9,525 nucleotides of DNA, taken from Desulfobacteraceae bacterium. Lineage in GTDB: Bacteria; Desulfobacterota; DSM-4660; Desulfatiglandales; Desulfatiglandaceae. The stretch's first letter is position 1; each line of letters begins with the position of its first letter. The notes beneath the pieces were generated by a model, which searched no databases, was not told the DNA's origin, and saw only the letters and a program-made list of their open reading frames with translations. Both the position numbers and the translations under genes were made by a program. Location of the stretch: positions 1-9,525 of the forward strand of contig JAUUWD010000035.1 in NCBI GenBank assembly GCA_030589225.1, read 5' to 3'. Shown piece after piece: positions 1 through 6,452 of the stretch.

Positions 1-251
1 GACAAAATTGAAGACCCGAAGTCCTCGTAAAAAAATGCTGATTTTGCCACATAATTGCCAAATACCATGTTCCAGACCCGCCTGCCTCGCCTGTCATGTA
101 CGGAACGGGCATATCCCAAGAGGTCGGCAATGGCGGGCAGGTGTGTTGGAATGTGGAAGCGGTCGGTTTTCCCGTACAAAACGTTTACAAAATGACGTAT
201 GGTAATGAGAATGCAACCTTTGAACCTCTGAACCTTTGAACCCGTGAACGG
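1..251 (-). other. Open reading frame running off the left edge, possible partial or decayed gene
   Basis: On the minus strand one frame stays open for about 83 codons, from just after a TAA at 254-252 to the window edge. It contains the readable stretches GKTDRFHIPTHLPAIADLLG and VWNMVFGNYVAKSAFFYEDF. I recognise no family in it. Its upstream end lies inside the octamer repeat at 215-258. There is no convincing start with a Shine-Dalgarno near hpf; TTG codons and one internal ATG are the only candidates. An open frame of this length can arise by chance, and a plus-strand frame over the same bases (8-205) is also open. It may be the downstream part of a gene following hpf, a remnant, or non-coding. 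Confidence is low. Confidence 0.2.
171..195 (+). repeat. Degenerate copy of the terminal motif of the octamer repeat
   Basis: CCCGTACA is followed by AACGTTTACAAAATGAC. This matches the end of the octamer repeat family (GTG then AACGGTTACCAA), and it is closest to the copy at 7887-7910, which has AATGTTTACAAAATAAC. It lies 20 nt upstream of the full array at 215-258 and in the same orientation. On its own it would be unremarkable; the resemblance to the other copies supports it. Confidence 0.4.
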
Positions 252-258
252 TTACCAA
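215..258 (+). repeat. Octamer repeat array, copy A
   Basis: Four 8-bp units are read head to tail: AACCTTTG, AACCTCTG, AACCTTTG and AACCCGTG. They are followed by the terminal motif AACGGTTACCAA. The array sits immediately downstream of the hpf stop codon on the opposite reading strand. It is nearly identical to the copy at 6453-6504; the only difference over their shared 36 nt is a 7-nt extra unit (CCCTGAA) in the other copy. Confidence 0.8.
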
Positions 259-263
259 TAATT

Positions 264-803
264 TTAGCTGACCGGTTCGATAAGCCCTAAATTACCGTCC
301 GATCGTTTGTAAATCACATTAATTTCTCTGGATTTGGCATTCCTGAAAACAAGAAATTCCTGTCGAGAGAGATTGAGTTGCATAGCAGCTTCCTCCGGAT
401 CCATGGGTTTGGCAACCATTTTTTCAACCTCTATCACAGTTTCATCTTGACCGAATGCCGTTGTATCATCTGTCTCCCCAATCACAGACCTGTCTTCACT
501 TTTCAAATTCTCTGATCGGTGGTTTCTTATTTTGGATAGATGCCTTTTGACTTGCTTTTCAGTCTTGTCCATTACCTGGTCAATCGCCGAATACATATCC
601 CCTGTTTCTTCAACGGCTTTAATCAGAGTACCGTTTAAATTAAGGGTCACATCCGCCTGATGCCTGAATTTCTCAACGGTCAATACGATATGAGCTTCCA
701 TAGGGGAATCAAGATATTTCTTGATCTTGGAAATCTTTTCTTCGGCATAGGTTTTTAGACTTTCTATTGGCTCTGTATGTCTGAATGTCACCGTAATATC
801 CAT
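264..803 (-). CDS. hpf: Ribosome hibernation promoting factor, long form
   Basis: This 179-residue protein binds the 30S subunit in slow-growing cells and, in its long form, drives formation of inactive 100S ribosome dimers. The N-terminal S30AE domain covers roughly residues 1-100, starting MDITVTFRHTEPIESLKTYA. An acidic, variable linker follows. The C-terminal dimerisation domain covers about residues 132-179, with KPMDPEEAAMQLNL, FLVFRNAKSREINVIYKR and DGNLGLIEP. Length and the two-domain layout fit long HPF rather than short HPF or YfiA. The ATG at 803 is chosen over an upstream in-frame ATG at 854 because it begins the conserved domain and has GGAGGA 7 nt upstream. It lies 60 nt after rpoN, the usual neighbour in proteobacteria. 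Confidence 0.95.
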   Translation of the reverse strand: MDITVTFRHTEPIESLKTYAEEKISKIKKYLDSPMEAHIVLTVEKFRHQADVTLNLNGTLIKAVEETGDMYSAIDQVMDKTEKQVKRHLSKIRNHRSENLKSEDRSVIGETDDTTAFGQDETVIEVEKMVAKPMDPEEAAMQLNLSRQEFLVFRNAKSREINVIYKRSDGNLGLIEPVS

Positions 804-810
804 AAAATAT

Positions 811-816
811 TCCTCC
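811..816 (-). promoter_or_regulatory. Ribosome binding site that fixes the hpf start
   Basis: GGAGGA on the minus strand lies 7 nt upstream of the ATG at 803. It is the best Shine-Dalgarno in the minus-strand cluster and rules out the longer reading from 854, which would add 17 residues unlike the family. Confidence 0.8.
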
Positions 817-863
817 AAGAATAGTGAGTTTCCAAAGGAAAAGCCAGGAGTCAAAGAGATACT

Positions 864-2321
864 TTAATACGGGTTTTTACGCTTCCTCGATGGCAAAATG
901 CCCATCATTTCCCGGTACTTCGCAACGGTTCGTCGTGCAACCCTTATATTAAGTTTTATCAGGATATCTGAAATATCTTGATCACTGTACGGCTTAGTCG
1001 CTTTTTCCATCTTGACGATTTTCCGGATCTGTTCTTTCACGCTCTCCGAGGCAACAGCATCTCCCTCAACACTCCGAATAGAGCTGTTAAAAAAGAACTT
1101 CAGTTCAAAAATTCCTTGTGGCGTATGGACATATTTATTAGTTGTCACTCTGCTCACAGTTGATTCATGCATATCGATATTTTCAGCTACATCACGAAGG
1201 ACAAGGGGCTTTAGATGTGCAATCCCATTATCCAGAAAACCTCTTTGAAACCGGACAATACTCTCTGTCACCCTGTAGATGGTTCTTTGCCGCTGATGGA
1301 TACTCTTTATCAGCCATGCCGCTGATCTCAGCTTTTCCTGGATATATATCTTGGCATTTTCGGATAATGAGTCTCCACCACGCAAGACATCCTTGTAGTA
1401 GGCATTGATTCGCAGTTTGGGTAGACCGTCTTCATTTTGCACTATTTCATAAACATCACCTACTTTAAAGACATAAATATCTGGGGTTATGTATATCGTT
1501 TCCTCATCCGAATAGATCCTGCCTGGCTTTGGCTCCAGCCCCTGCAGGACGGTCACCGCTGCAAGGACATCAGTGACCGGCACCGAAAGATTTTTGGCAA
1601 TCTGATCATATTTTCTGTTTTCAAGGTCCCCCAGGTGATCTGTGATTAACTTTTCGACAAGCGTCCCGCCGAGATTCTGGAATCTGATCTGGATGAGTAA
1701 ACATTCCCGTGTGTCCCGGGCCGCTACACCAACCGGATCAAAATTTTGTATAATAGCAAGCGTTCCAAGGACCCCTTCCATTGGATACCCCGTGACTCGA
1801 GATATCTCCTCCAGCGGGATATCCAAGTATCCATCTTCAGTCATGTTCCCGATAATGTAAACACCAATCTCCCTTTGCTCCACATCAAGACTGCTCATGT
1901 TCAGTTGCCAAATGAGGTGGGAGTACAGATTGGTCTTGGAGGATGTAGTGCTTTCAAAGGAAGGAGTATCCTTTGGCTCGTAAGAAGTTTCCGCCCAACT
2001 GGTATTGTATTCGGACAGGTAGTTTTCCCAGTCTATATCATCCCGAACATGTTCCTCGATTGTCACTTCCGGGAGATCAGGAATATCCTCCCCCTGCTCA
2101 TCTTTCTCACCCTCGGTTTTTATATCATCCTCAGTTTTTGTATCATCCTCAGCCGGAGACACAGCCTGTTCTTCCAGTAGCGGGTTTTCCTCCATTTCCT
2201 GAGTGATGGTGTCGAGGAGTTCAAGCCTTGATAGCTGCAAGAGCTTGATAGCCTGCTGCAGCTGGGGAGTCATGATAAGCTGCTGGGAAAGAATCAACGA
2301 TTGTCTTAATTCTAAAGCCAT
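864..2321 (-). CDS. rpoN: RNA polymerase sigma-54 factor
   Basis: This 485-residue sigma-54 directs core RNA polymerase to -24/-12 promoters and needs AAA+ enhancer-binding activators to open them. Region I is at residues 1-52, with the Gln/Leu-rich run LSQQLIMTPQLQQAIKLLQL that contacts activators. Region II is acidic (about 53-110) and includes a duplicated EDD-K-T-E segment. The core-binding and DNA-binding parts follow, with an HTH around LRDVAENIDMHESTVSRVTT. The RpoN box ARRTVAKYRE is intact at 462-471, near the C-terminus. Length is normal. The ATG at 2321 begins region I directly, although its Shine-Dalgarno is weak. It lies 85 nt after lptB, separated by a palindromic element, and precedes hpf, as in many proteobacteria. 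Confidence 0.97.
   Translation of the reverse strand: MALELRQSLILSQQLIMTPQLQQAIKLLQLSRLELLDTITQEMEENPLLEEQAVSPAEDDTKTEDDIKTEGEKDEQGEDIPDLPEVTIEEHVRDDIDWENYLSEYNTSWAETSYEPKDTPSFESTTSSKTNLYSHLIWQLNMSSLDVEQREIGVYIIGNMTEDGYLDIPLEEISRVTGYPMEGVLGTLAIIQNFDPVGVAARDTRECLLIQIRFQNLGGTLVEKLITDHLGDLENRKYDQIAKNLSVPVTDVLAAVTVLQGLEPKPGRIYSDEETIYITPDIYVFKVGDVYEIVQNEDGLPKLRINAYYKDVLRGGDSLSENAKIYIQEKLRSAAWLIKSIHQRQRTIYRVTESIVRFQRGFLDNGIAHLKPLVLRDVAENIDMHESTVSRVTTNKYVHTPQGIFELKFFFNSSIRSVEGDAVASESVKEQIRKIVKMEKATKPYSDQDISDILIKLNIRVARRTVAKYREMMGILPSRKRKNPY
2117..2152 (-). repeat. 18-bp tandem duplication inside rpoN region II
   Basis: Two adjacent 18-nt units, TTTTTATATCATCCTCAG and TTTTTGTATCATCCTCAG on the plus strand, differ at one base. 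They are in frame and encode two six-residue acidic repeats (EDDTKT, EDDIKT). Region II varies in length across the family, so the duplication should be tolerated. Confidence 0.85.
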
Positions 2322-2347
2322 AATATAAAGATTACCATCTCAACCTG

Positions 2348-2400
2348 GGAGGCTGTCCGAGAATGGCTATTTTTCCCAATCTCTGCGTCAGACAGCCTCC
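2348..2400 (-). repeat. Palindromic intergenic element between lptB and rpoN
   Basis: A perfect 10-bp inverted repeat, GGAGGCTGTC (2348-2357) and GACAGCCTCC (2391-2400), encloses 33 nt. The enclosed sequence on the minus strand contains CTGACGCAGA and ATTGGG, the core also found in the element at 4290-4418. In the lptB-rpoN transcript it would fold into a hairpin, but no T-run follows it in either direction, so it is not a classical terminator. It resembles REP-like or MITE-derived intergenic palindromes. Confidence 0.75.
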
Positions 2401-2406
2401 TGGGTG

Positions 2407-3141
2407 TTACATACAAAAATCTTCCCCGAGATACACACATCGAGCAATTTCACTCTGAACGATCTTTTCCGAAGGACCATATTCGACGATTTTTCCTCCA
2501 CTGATAATGTACGCAGTATCACATACACTTAAAGTTTCCCGAACGTTGTGGTCTGATATGAGAATACCCAGGCCCCGATCTTTCAATTGCCTGATGATCT
2601 GTTGAATATCATTTAATACGAGTGGATCAATTCCCGCAAACGGTTCATCCAGCAATATAAACCTCGGCTCTGTGACCAGGGCACGGGTAATTTCCAACCT
2701 GCGGCGCTCCCCCCCTGAAAGCAACGCAGCCTTCTGTTTTGCCAAATGGGCAATGTCAAGTTCGGTCAGAAGTTTTTTAAGCCTTAACTTCCTTTCACGG
2801 GCCGGGATATCCAGCGTTTCCAAAATGGCCAGCAAATTCTGCTCTACCGTCAACTTCCGGAATACAGAAGGCTCTTGGGCCAAATAGTTGATTCCTTTCC
2901 TGGCCCTCAGATACATGGGATCATGCGTAATATCCTGCCCGTCAAGGAAAACCTTACCCTCATAAGGGCGTGTCAGGCCCACAATCATATAAAATGTCGT
3001 GGTTTTACCGGCTCCGTTGGGACCCAGGAGGCCAACAATATTTTGTCTTTCAATCCCTATACTTACATTATCAACTACCCTCTTCCCGCTGTAGACCTTT
3101 ACCAGACCTTCTGCCTGGAGTATTTCATGAGCCACGGTCAC
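2407..3141 (-). CDS. lptB: LPS export ABC transporter ATP-binding protein LptB
   Basis: This 244-residue cytoplasmic ATPase powers LptB2FGC, which extracts LPS from the inner membrane. Walker [10 protein letters not shown] is at 40-48, the Q-loop at Q89 in the LptB-typical [17 protein letters not shown], the signature LSGGERRR at 141-148, Walker B ending [11 protein letters not shown] with catalytic E166, and the H-switch H198. All the catalytic residues that I looked for are present. The start is GTG at 3141, 5 nt after the lptA TAG, with AAGG upstream; a second GTG two codons later is the alternative. Tight spacing suggests translational coupling with lptA. The membrane partners LptF and LptG are not in this window. 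Confidence 0.96.
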   Translation of the reverse strand: MTVAHEILQAEGLVKVYSGKRVVDNVSIGIERQNIVGLLGPNGAGKTTTFYMIVGLTRPYEGKVFLDGQDITHDPMYLRARKGINYLAQEPSVFRKLTVEQNLLAILETLDIPARERKLRLKKLLTELDIAHLAKQKAALLSGGERRRLEITRALVTEPRFILLDEPFAGIDPLVLNDIQQIIRQLKDRGLGILISDHNVRETLSVCDTAYIISGGKIVEYGPSEKIVQSEIARCVYLGEDFCM

Positions 3142-3146
3142 AGGCG

Positions 3147-3704
3147 CTACCTTTTTTTGCGCTTGGGGAAGATAATGGCCCTTACCTTTTTGTCTCCGAG
3201 ACTCTCCACAATATGCCGATTTTCTTCCAAGAAAATAGTTATTTTATCGCCTTCTACGGAATCCTTTCCCTGTTTTACAACGGGTCTGCCCGTAAGCACG
3301 ATTTTCTCATCCTCCTGATAATACACAGCCTTTTCTGCTGTTGCAACGCCTCCCTGCCCCCGGCTAAACCTTACATCTCCGGTGGCAACGATCCTGTCAA
3401 TCTTTGTCTCCGATTCTGCTTTTTGCTGTTGTGACGGCGGGTTTTTGTAATAAACAAGCATTTTTTTACAGTCTATCACAAAATCATCACCTTTAACACT
3501 GATCTCAGCTCTGACATCCCCTTCAAATGTCACCACTTTCGTTTTATCATTCACTTCCAGGGTCTTTGACTTGATGACTATCGGCCTTGGATCATCCTTT
3601 GCAGTCTGTTTTTCTAAAACTTCAGACCCAACAGAATCCGTGACTGCAAGGCCAACCAGAAGAGTTGCAAGTAAAAAAAATGGCTTGTATCTTACGCCCC
3701 TCAC
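3147..3704 (-). CDS. lptA: LPS transport periplasmic protein LptA
   Basis: This 185-residue protein forms the periplasmic bridge that carries LPS from LptC to LptD. A hydrophobic signal sequence covers about residues 8-27 ([19 protein letters not shown]). The OstA-type beta-jellyroll follows, with motifs such as [32 protein letters not shown] and [16 protein letters not shown], which repeat the strand-turn pattern of the family. The tail is basic (FPKRKKR). The start is GTG at 3704, which shares one base with the lptC stop in a TAGTG overlap, so translation is probably coupled. AGGAG lies 11 nt upstream. Length and gene order both fit LptA. Confidence 0.92.
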   Translation of the reverse strand: MRGVRYKPFFLLATLLVGLAVTDSVGSEVLEKQTAKDDPRPIVIKSKTLEVNDKTKVVTFEGDVRAEISVKGDDFVIDCKKMLVYYKNPPSQQQKAESETKIDRIVATGDVRFSRGQGGVATAEKAVYYQEDEKIVLTGRPVVKQGKDSVEGDKITIFLEENRHIVESLGDKKVRAIIFPKRKKR

Positions 3705-4273
3705 TAAATCAAAGACTCCTGTTCTATTGTAGTGGTAACATCTGACAGTACTTTAACACTTTCTTTTTCCAAATCCATTAAAAGGCCCCTACCCGAAACC
3801 GAAAAAAATGGGCCAAATATCTTGACCGGTTCCTCCGTACTTACATGGCCGAGCCTTTCATTAATCATAAGGTGCTCGGTAACAATCCTGTAACCATTTC
3901 CAGAAAATCCCTCCAAATCTCCCCAGAGGTTAATTTCTCCAGAATCCCTTGAATAATCCCCCTTGTTCCCCTTGAGTTCGAAGAAAGGCCTGTTTTCGGG
4001 TATCACCTTTAAATGAAAGTCCTGGAAAAATATAGATTTTCTGTCCTCAGAAAATTTCACCTCACCAGCATTAAGAACCCACTTCAACTCCTTATCCGGA
4101 TCGTCCTGGGAGTATTGGATGTCTCTGAGCTTGACCCCTGCACCTGACATGGCCTCCATAAAAAGCGGGCCCTGGATAAACTCTTTCCCGGATCTTACAA
4201 GGTAGAAAGCTACCGCGGCCAGCACGAGCCCTAATCCAATCAGTGGCCATTGTCTTAAAAGGGAACTTTTCAT
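3704..4273 (-). CDS. lptC: LPS export inner-membrane protein LptC
   Basis: This 189-residue bitopic protein sits in the LptB2FGC complex and hands LPS to LptA. One N-terminal transmembrane helix, about residues 9-27 (WPLIGLGLVLAAVAFYLVR), is followed by a periplasmic LptC/YrbK-type jellyroll: WVLNAGEVKFSEDRKSIFFQDF, FELKGNKGDYSRDSGEINLWGD, and an ending VSGRGLLMDLEKESVKVLSDV. Sequence conservation in LptC is low, so the assignment leans on topology plus position directly before lptA and lptB. The ATG at 4273 has no clear Shine-Dalgarno; the 16 nt before it lead straight into the palindromic element at 4290-4418, which may have displaced or replaced the native leader. Confidence 0.9.
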   Translation of the reverse strand: MKSSLLRQWPLIGLGLVLAAVAFYLVRSGKEFIQGPLFMEAMSGAGVKLRDIQYSQDDPDKELKWVLNAGEVKFSEDRKSIFFQDFHLKVIPENRPFFELKGNKGDYSRDSGEINLWGDLEGFSGNGYRIVTEHLMINERLGHVSTEEPVKIFGPFFSVSGRGLLMDLEKESVKVLSDVTTTIEQESLI

Positions 4274-4289
4274 TAATTACTAGAGGTAG

Positions 4290-4418
4290 TTTCAAAATGT
4301 TCAATTTTGTTCAAGATCAAGGAAGGCGAAAATTTTAACCACAGGAATACTATTGAGTATTTCGAGGATTAAAATTTGAGCCTGACGCAGATATTGGGCA
4401 AAAGGGGACGTTTTGAAA
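4290..4418 (-). repeat. MITE-like palindromic element upstream of lptC
   Basis: Terminal inverted repeats TTTCAAAATGTTC (4290-4302) and the complement of TTTCAAAACGTCC (4406-4418) match at 11 of 13 bases. Inside are a second inverted pair, AAATTTTAA (4330-4338) with TTAAAATTT (4369-4377), and a perfect 6-bp hairpin AATACT/AGTATT (4346-4351 and 4356-4361) near the centre. The whole 129 bp is therefore a nested palindrome with no coding capacity. Its 4382-4403 segment is 20/22 identical to 2370-2391 on the other strand. Size and structure fit a miniature inverted-repeat element or a large REP-type element; I see no clear target-site duplication. Confidence 0.7.
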
Positions 4419-4430
4419 TTGGCTCACTAT

Positions 4431-4460
4431 ATTATACCAACGACCTTTTTGTTCTGTAAA
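4431..4460 (-). promoter_or_regulatory. Putative sigma-70 promoter for lptCAB-rpoN-hpf
   Basis: On the minus strand TTTACA (4460-4455) is followed after 18 nt by a perfect TATAAT (4436-4431), itself preceded by TGG, which gives an extended -10. The -35 begins 2 nt after the kdsC stop codon. Transcription would start near 4424, just outside the palindromic element, so nearly the entire element would become 5' leader RNA of lptC. Confidence 0.6.
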
Positions 4461-4462
4461 GC

Positions 4463-4984
4463 CTATTCTCCCGTAAAAGCGGCCAGGGCATCACGCCATT
4501 TCCCCTGACATTTTAAAATTAATTCACACGCCTCCCTCACAGCCCCAAAACCTCCATTGCTTTTTGTAATAAAGTCAGCCGCTTCACGAACCTCCTTGAC
4601 CGCATCTGCAACGGCGATACACAAGCCTGACTCCGTAAACATGGCAAGATCAGGGATATCATCTCCCAAAGAGCAAACCTGTTCTTTTTTAAGATCTTTA
4701 GCCTTCTTCAACTGCTGGCATACGGTATTCTTGTCTTTTACGCCCTGATAGACTTCTTCGATTCCCAGCTCCTTGGAGCGGTGTACCAGGACCTGTGATC
4801 TCCGGCCTGTCACAATCACCACCTCCAAACCGCTGGACATAAGCATTTTCAAACCCAGGCCATCCTTTACATTAAAGGCCTTGGTCTCTTCTCCCCGATC
4901 ATTCATGATGATACGTCCGTCTGTCATAACTCCGTCTACATCGAGCAAAACCAATTTAATCTTGGAAGCCTTTTCGTTTAGCAT
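4463..4984 (-). CDS. kdsC: 3-deoxy-D-manno-octulosonate 8-phosphate phosphatase (KdsC)
   Basis: This 173-residue HAD-family phosphatase hydrolyses Kdo-8-phosphate to Kdo and phosphate, before CMP activation by KdsB. HAD motif I is LLDVDGVMTDG with nucleophile D15 and acid D17; motif II is VIVTGRR with T59; the motif III lysine is probably K83 in QGVKDKN; motif IV is LGDDIPDL at 106-113. There is no cap domain, as in the tetrameric C0-type KdsC. The C-terminal SNGGFGAVREACELIL matches the family tail that closes the neighbour's active site. Length is normal. The ATG at 4984 has no good Shine-Dalgarno and abuts a repeat copy at 4989-5006. It lies downstream of kdsA and upstream of lptC. Confidence 0.96.
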   Translation of the reverse strand: MLNEKASKIKLVLLDVDGVMTDGRIIMNDRGEETKAFNVKDGLGLKMLMSSGLEVVIVTGRRSQVLVHRSKELGIEEVYQGVKDKNTVCQQLKKAKDLKKEQVCSLGDDIPDLAMFTESGLCIAVADAVKEVREAADFITKSNGGFGAVREACELILKCQGKWRDALAAFTGE

Positions 4985-4988
4985 TTAT

Positions 4989-5006
4989 GTAACCATTCAC
5001 GGGCTC
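4989..5006 (-). repeat. Octamer repeat terminal motif, copy B
   Basis: Read on the minus strand, GAGCCCGTGAATGGTTAC matches the repeat end GAACCCGTGAACGGTTAC at 16 of 18 positions. It sits 4 nt upstream of the kdsC ATG. Immediately next to it is a 6-bp hairpin, CGGGCT/AGCCCG (5000-5014). It faces copy C at 5128-5156 in inverted orientation. Confidence 0.6.
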
Positions 5007-5127
5007 AGAGCCCGCCCTGGTGCGACTCTTGGCATGACTTCAAACCTGTGCTTGAGTAGGCTTAGACTGTACTTTTCGCATGTACAGTCCCGATGATCGG
5101 TCTGGGCCAGGGGCTCCGGGTTCACCG

Positions 5128-5156
5128 AAACTCTGAACCTTTGAACGCCTACGCAT
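5128..5156 (+). repeat. Octamer repeat, copy C
   Basis: AAACTCTG and AACCTTTG are followed by AACGCCTAC, a degraded form of the terminal AACGGTTAC. The orientation is opposite to copy B at 4989-5006, so the two bracket about 120 nt. Confidence 0.6.
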
Positions 5157-5306
5157 TTATTTTAGTCCCACTACAGAACTTGGTAACCTGGAAAACATTT
5201 CGACCCAACACTGAGGGTCCGGAAATGGTCTGGTCCGGGAGAGTATATGAACATGGCTTATTGCTGAAAAAACCTGAGGTAGGCTATCTCAAAAGAACAT
5301 TCCCGT

Positions 5307-6128
5307 TCAATATCTTACCAAATTATGGAGCTCCTTAAGCTTGATTAATAGCGGCCTTAGTTCGTTGAGGGGCAATGAATTAGGTCCATCGCAGAGTGCA
5401 CACTCCGGATCAGGATGAACTTCCATAAACACGCCATCAGCGCCGGCCGCAACGGCAGCCCTGGACAGATGGCCTACAAATTCCCTCTGGCCTCCCGAGC
5501 ACGTTCCCGCCCCTCCCGGAAGCTGCACACTATGGGTAGCGTCGAACACCACAGGAAACCCAAAACCCTTCATTATGGCGATGGATCTCATATCAACCAC
5601 TAAATTGTTGTAGCCGAAAGAATTTCCCCGCTCTGTGACAAGTATATTATGGTTGCCAGTGGAAGTCACCTTTTCAATGGCCGGTCCCATTTCCCATGGC
5701 GAGAGAAACTGCCCCTTTTTTATATTAATGGGCAGGCCTGTCCGCGCTGCAGCCAAGATTAAATCGCTCTGACGGCACAAGAATGCAGGAATTTGAATTA
5801 CATCAAGCACCTTTCTTGCATTTTCTATTTCTCCGATTTGATGCACATCAGACAGGACAGGCAACCCGGTGTCGTCTTTAACCTTCTGAATGATTTCAAG
5901 CCCTTTTTCAATGCCTGGCCCTCTAAAAGAATTCAAAGACGTACGGTTGGCCTTATCGTACGATGTTTTGAAAATAATCGGGATATCCAGCTCATCCCTA
6001 ATTTGCCTCAAGAAGCGGGCAACTTCTAAAGTTGTGGCCTCATCTTCAATTACGCAAGGGCCTGAAATCAGAAAAAAAGGACCGTTTGAGCTGATGGTCA
6101 AAGGTCCGATTTGGATATTATTTCCCAT
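5307..6128 (-). CDS. kdsA: 3-deoxy-8-phosphooctulonate synthase (KdsA), metal-dependent type
   Basis: This 273-residue TIM-barrel enzyme condenses phosphoenolpyruvate with D-arabinose-5-phosphate to Kdo-8-phosphate, the first committed step of Kdo synthesis. Visible family motifs are SGPCVIED at 22-29, FKTSYDKANRTS, the substrate loop SFRGPG, VLSDVH, KKGQFLSPWEM, TERGNSFGYNNLVVDMR, FDATHSVQLPG and CDGPNSLPL. Cys25 in SGPC, with the His of DATHS, the Glu of FMEVHPDP and the Asp of CDGPN, form the metal-site set of the class II enzymes such as that of Aquifex; metal-independent enzymes such as E. coli carry Asn at the Cys position. The ATG at 6128 gives normal length. kdsC follows after 322 nt. 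The expected kdsD is not between them. Confidence 0.97.
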   Translation of the reverse strand: MGNNIQIGPLTISSNGPFFLISGPCVIEDEATTLEVARFLRQIRDELDIPIIFKTSYDKANRTSLNSFRGPGIEKGLEIIQKVKDDTGLPVLSDVHQIGEIENARKVLDVIQIPAFLCRQSDLILAAARTGLPINIKKGQFLSPWEMGPAIEKVTSTGNHNILVTERGNSFGYNNLVVDMRSIAIMKGFGFPVVFDATHSVQLPGGAGTCSGGQREFVGHLSRAAVAAGADGVFMEVHPDPECALCDGPNSLPLNELRPLLIKLKELHNLVRY

Positions 6129-6180
6129 CTATCTTTATGAATTCACCATCCTAAATAGTTAAAGAAAAACCGTAACCGTT

Positions 6181-6197
6181 CTGTATGTAAAATACAG
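6181..6197. promoter_or_regulatory. Palindrome in the putative kdsA leader
   Basis: CTGTAT and ATACAG form a perfect 6-bp inverted repeat around a 5-nt centre (CTGTATGTAAAATACAG). It lies 53 nt upstream of the kdsA ATG and downstream of the proposed promoter, so it could be an operator or an RNA hairpin. It differs from the enterobacterial LexA box, which has eight rather than nine bases between CTGT and ACAG. Confidence 0.35.
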
Positions 6198-6214
6198 TAT
6201 TCAGCACGTAGTTA

Positions 6215-6243
6215 TTGTTACTCGAAGCCAGGTTAAAAGTCAA
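6215..6243 (-). promoter_or_regulatory. Putative sigma-70 promoter for kdsA
   Basis: On the minus strand TTGACT (6243-6238) is followed after 17 nt by TAACAA (6220-6215). The -35 is 5/6 to consensus and the -10 is weak; reading the -10 one base later as AACAAT fits 4/6 with an 18-nt spacer. The start would fall near 6207, about 80 nt before the kdsA ATG. Confidence 0.4.
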
Positions 6244-6258
6244 GAATGGTATTTGGTT

Positions 6259-6300
6259 GCAAAAGTTGTAAGCGTTCACAGGTTCAGGGGTTCAGGGGTT
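6259..6300 (-). repeat. Octamer repeat array, copy D (inverted)
   Basis: Read on the minus strand the units are AACCCCTG, AACCCCTG, AACCTGTG, then AACGCTTACAACTTTTGC. This is the same family as copies A and E, facing copy E across about 150 nt. With E it forms imperfect terminal inverted repeats of roughly 40-50 nt around the middle of the kdsA-HcyBio intergenic region. Confidence 0.75.
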
Positions 6301-6397
6301 ACTCTCGCTCCTGTGCTGTGCATGGGAACATAATTGGTCCATCACGTTCCGTGTCCTGGCTGCACCGGTTACCGATCATAACGTTCGATACCTTCTC

Positions 6398-6427
6398 AGG
6401 ACGCAAAGCGGCCGCTAAAAGCGTTCT
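6398..6427 (+). other. Nested hairpin upstream of the HcyBio gene
   Basis: AGGACGC (6398-6404) pairs with GCGTTCT (6421-6427) over 7 bp with one G-T wobble. Inside, AGCGGCCGCT (6407-6416) is self-complementary. If transcribed on the plus strand it folds into a compact two-part stem about 140 nt before the ATG. Nothing like a T-run follows. Function unknown; it may simply be part of the repeat-bounded unit. Confidence 0.4.
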
Positions 6428-6452
6428 ATGCATAAACATGGGAAACTGAGTA

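Larger units (their letters stand above)
4985..5306. other. 322-nt kdsA-kdsC spacer with repeats and a hairpin
   Basis: No open frame here looks like a gene on either strand. The spacer holds inverted copies B and C of the octamer repeat and, between them, a perfect 8-bp hairpin GACTGTAC/GTACAGTC (5065-5072 and 5082-5089, 9-nt loop, no T-run). The remainder, 5160-5306, shows no structure I can name apart from two CCGGACC sequences on the minus strand, in 5217-5239. The genes on both sides are on the minus strand, so this is transcribed if kdsA and kdsC share a message. Confidence 0.6.

Noticed and set aside
8..205. 65-codon plus-strand frame at the left edge
   Set aside because: It needs a non-ATG start, has no ribosome site, has low-complexity Arg/Cys-rich content and resembles no family I know.
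215..258. CRISPR repeat-spacer array
   Set aside because: The units are contiguous 8-mers without spacers, the copies are scattered in both orientations, and no cas gene is present.
1746..2180. 144-codon plus-strand frame inside rpoN
   Set aside because: It is fully antisense to a clearly conserved sigma-54 gene and its translation has no protein-like motifs; it is a coding shadow.
2348..2400. Intrinsic terminator between lptB and rpoN
   Set aside because: The stem is good, but the loop is 33 nt and no U-run follows in the transcribed direction.
2970..3434. 154-codon plus-strand frame across the lptA-lptB junction
   Set aside because: It is antisense to two well-supported genes and its hydrophobic runs arise from their complementary codons.
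6181..6197. LexA (SOS) box
   Set aside because: CTGT and ACAG are separated by nine bases where the enterobacterial LexA site has eight, and the downstream gene is kdsA, not an SOS gene.
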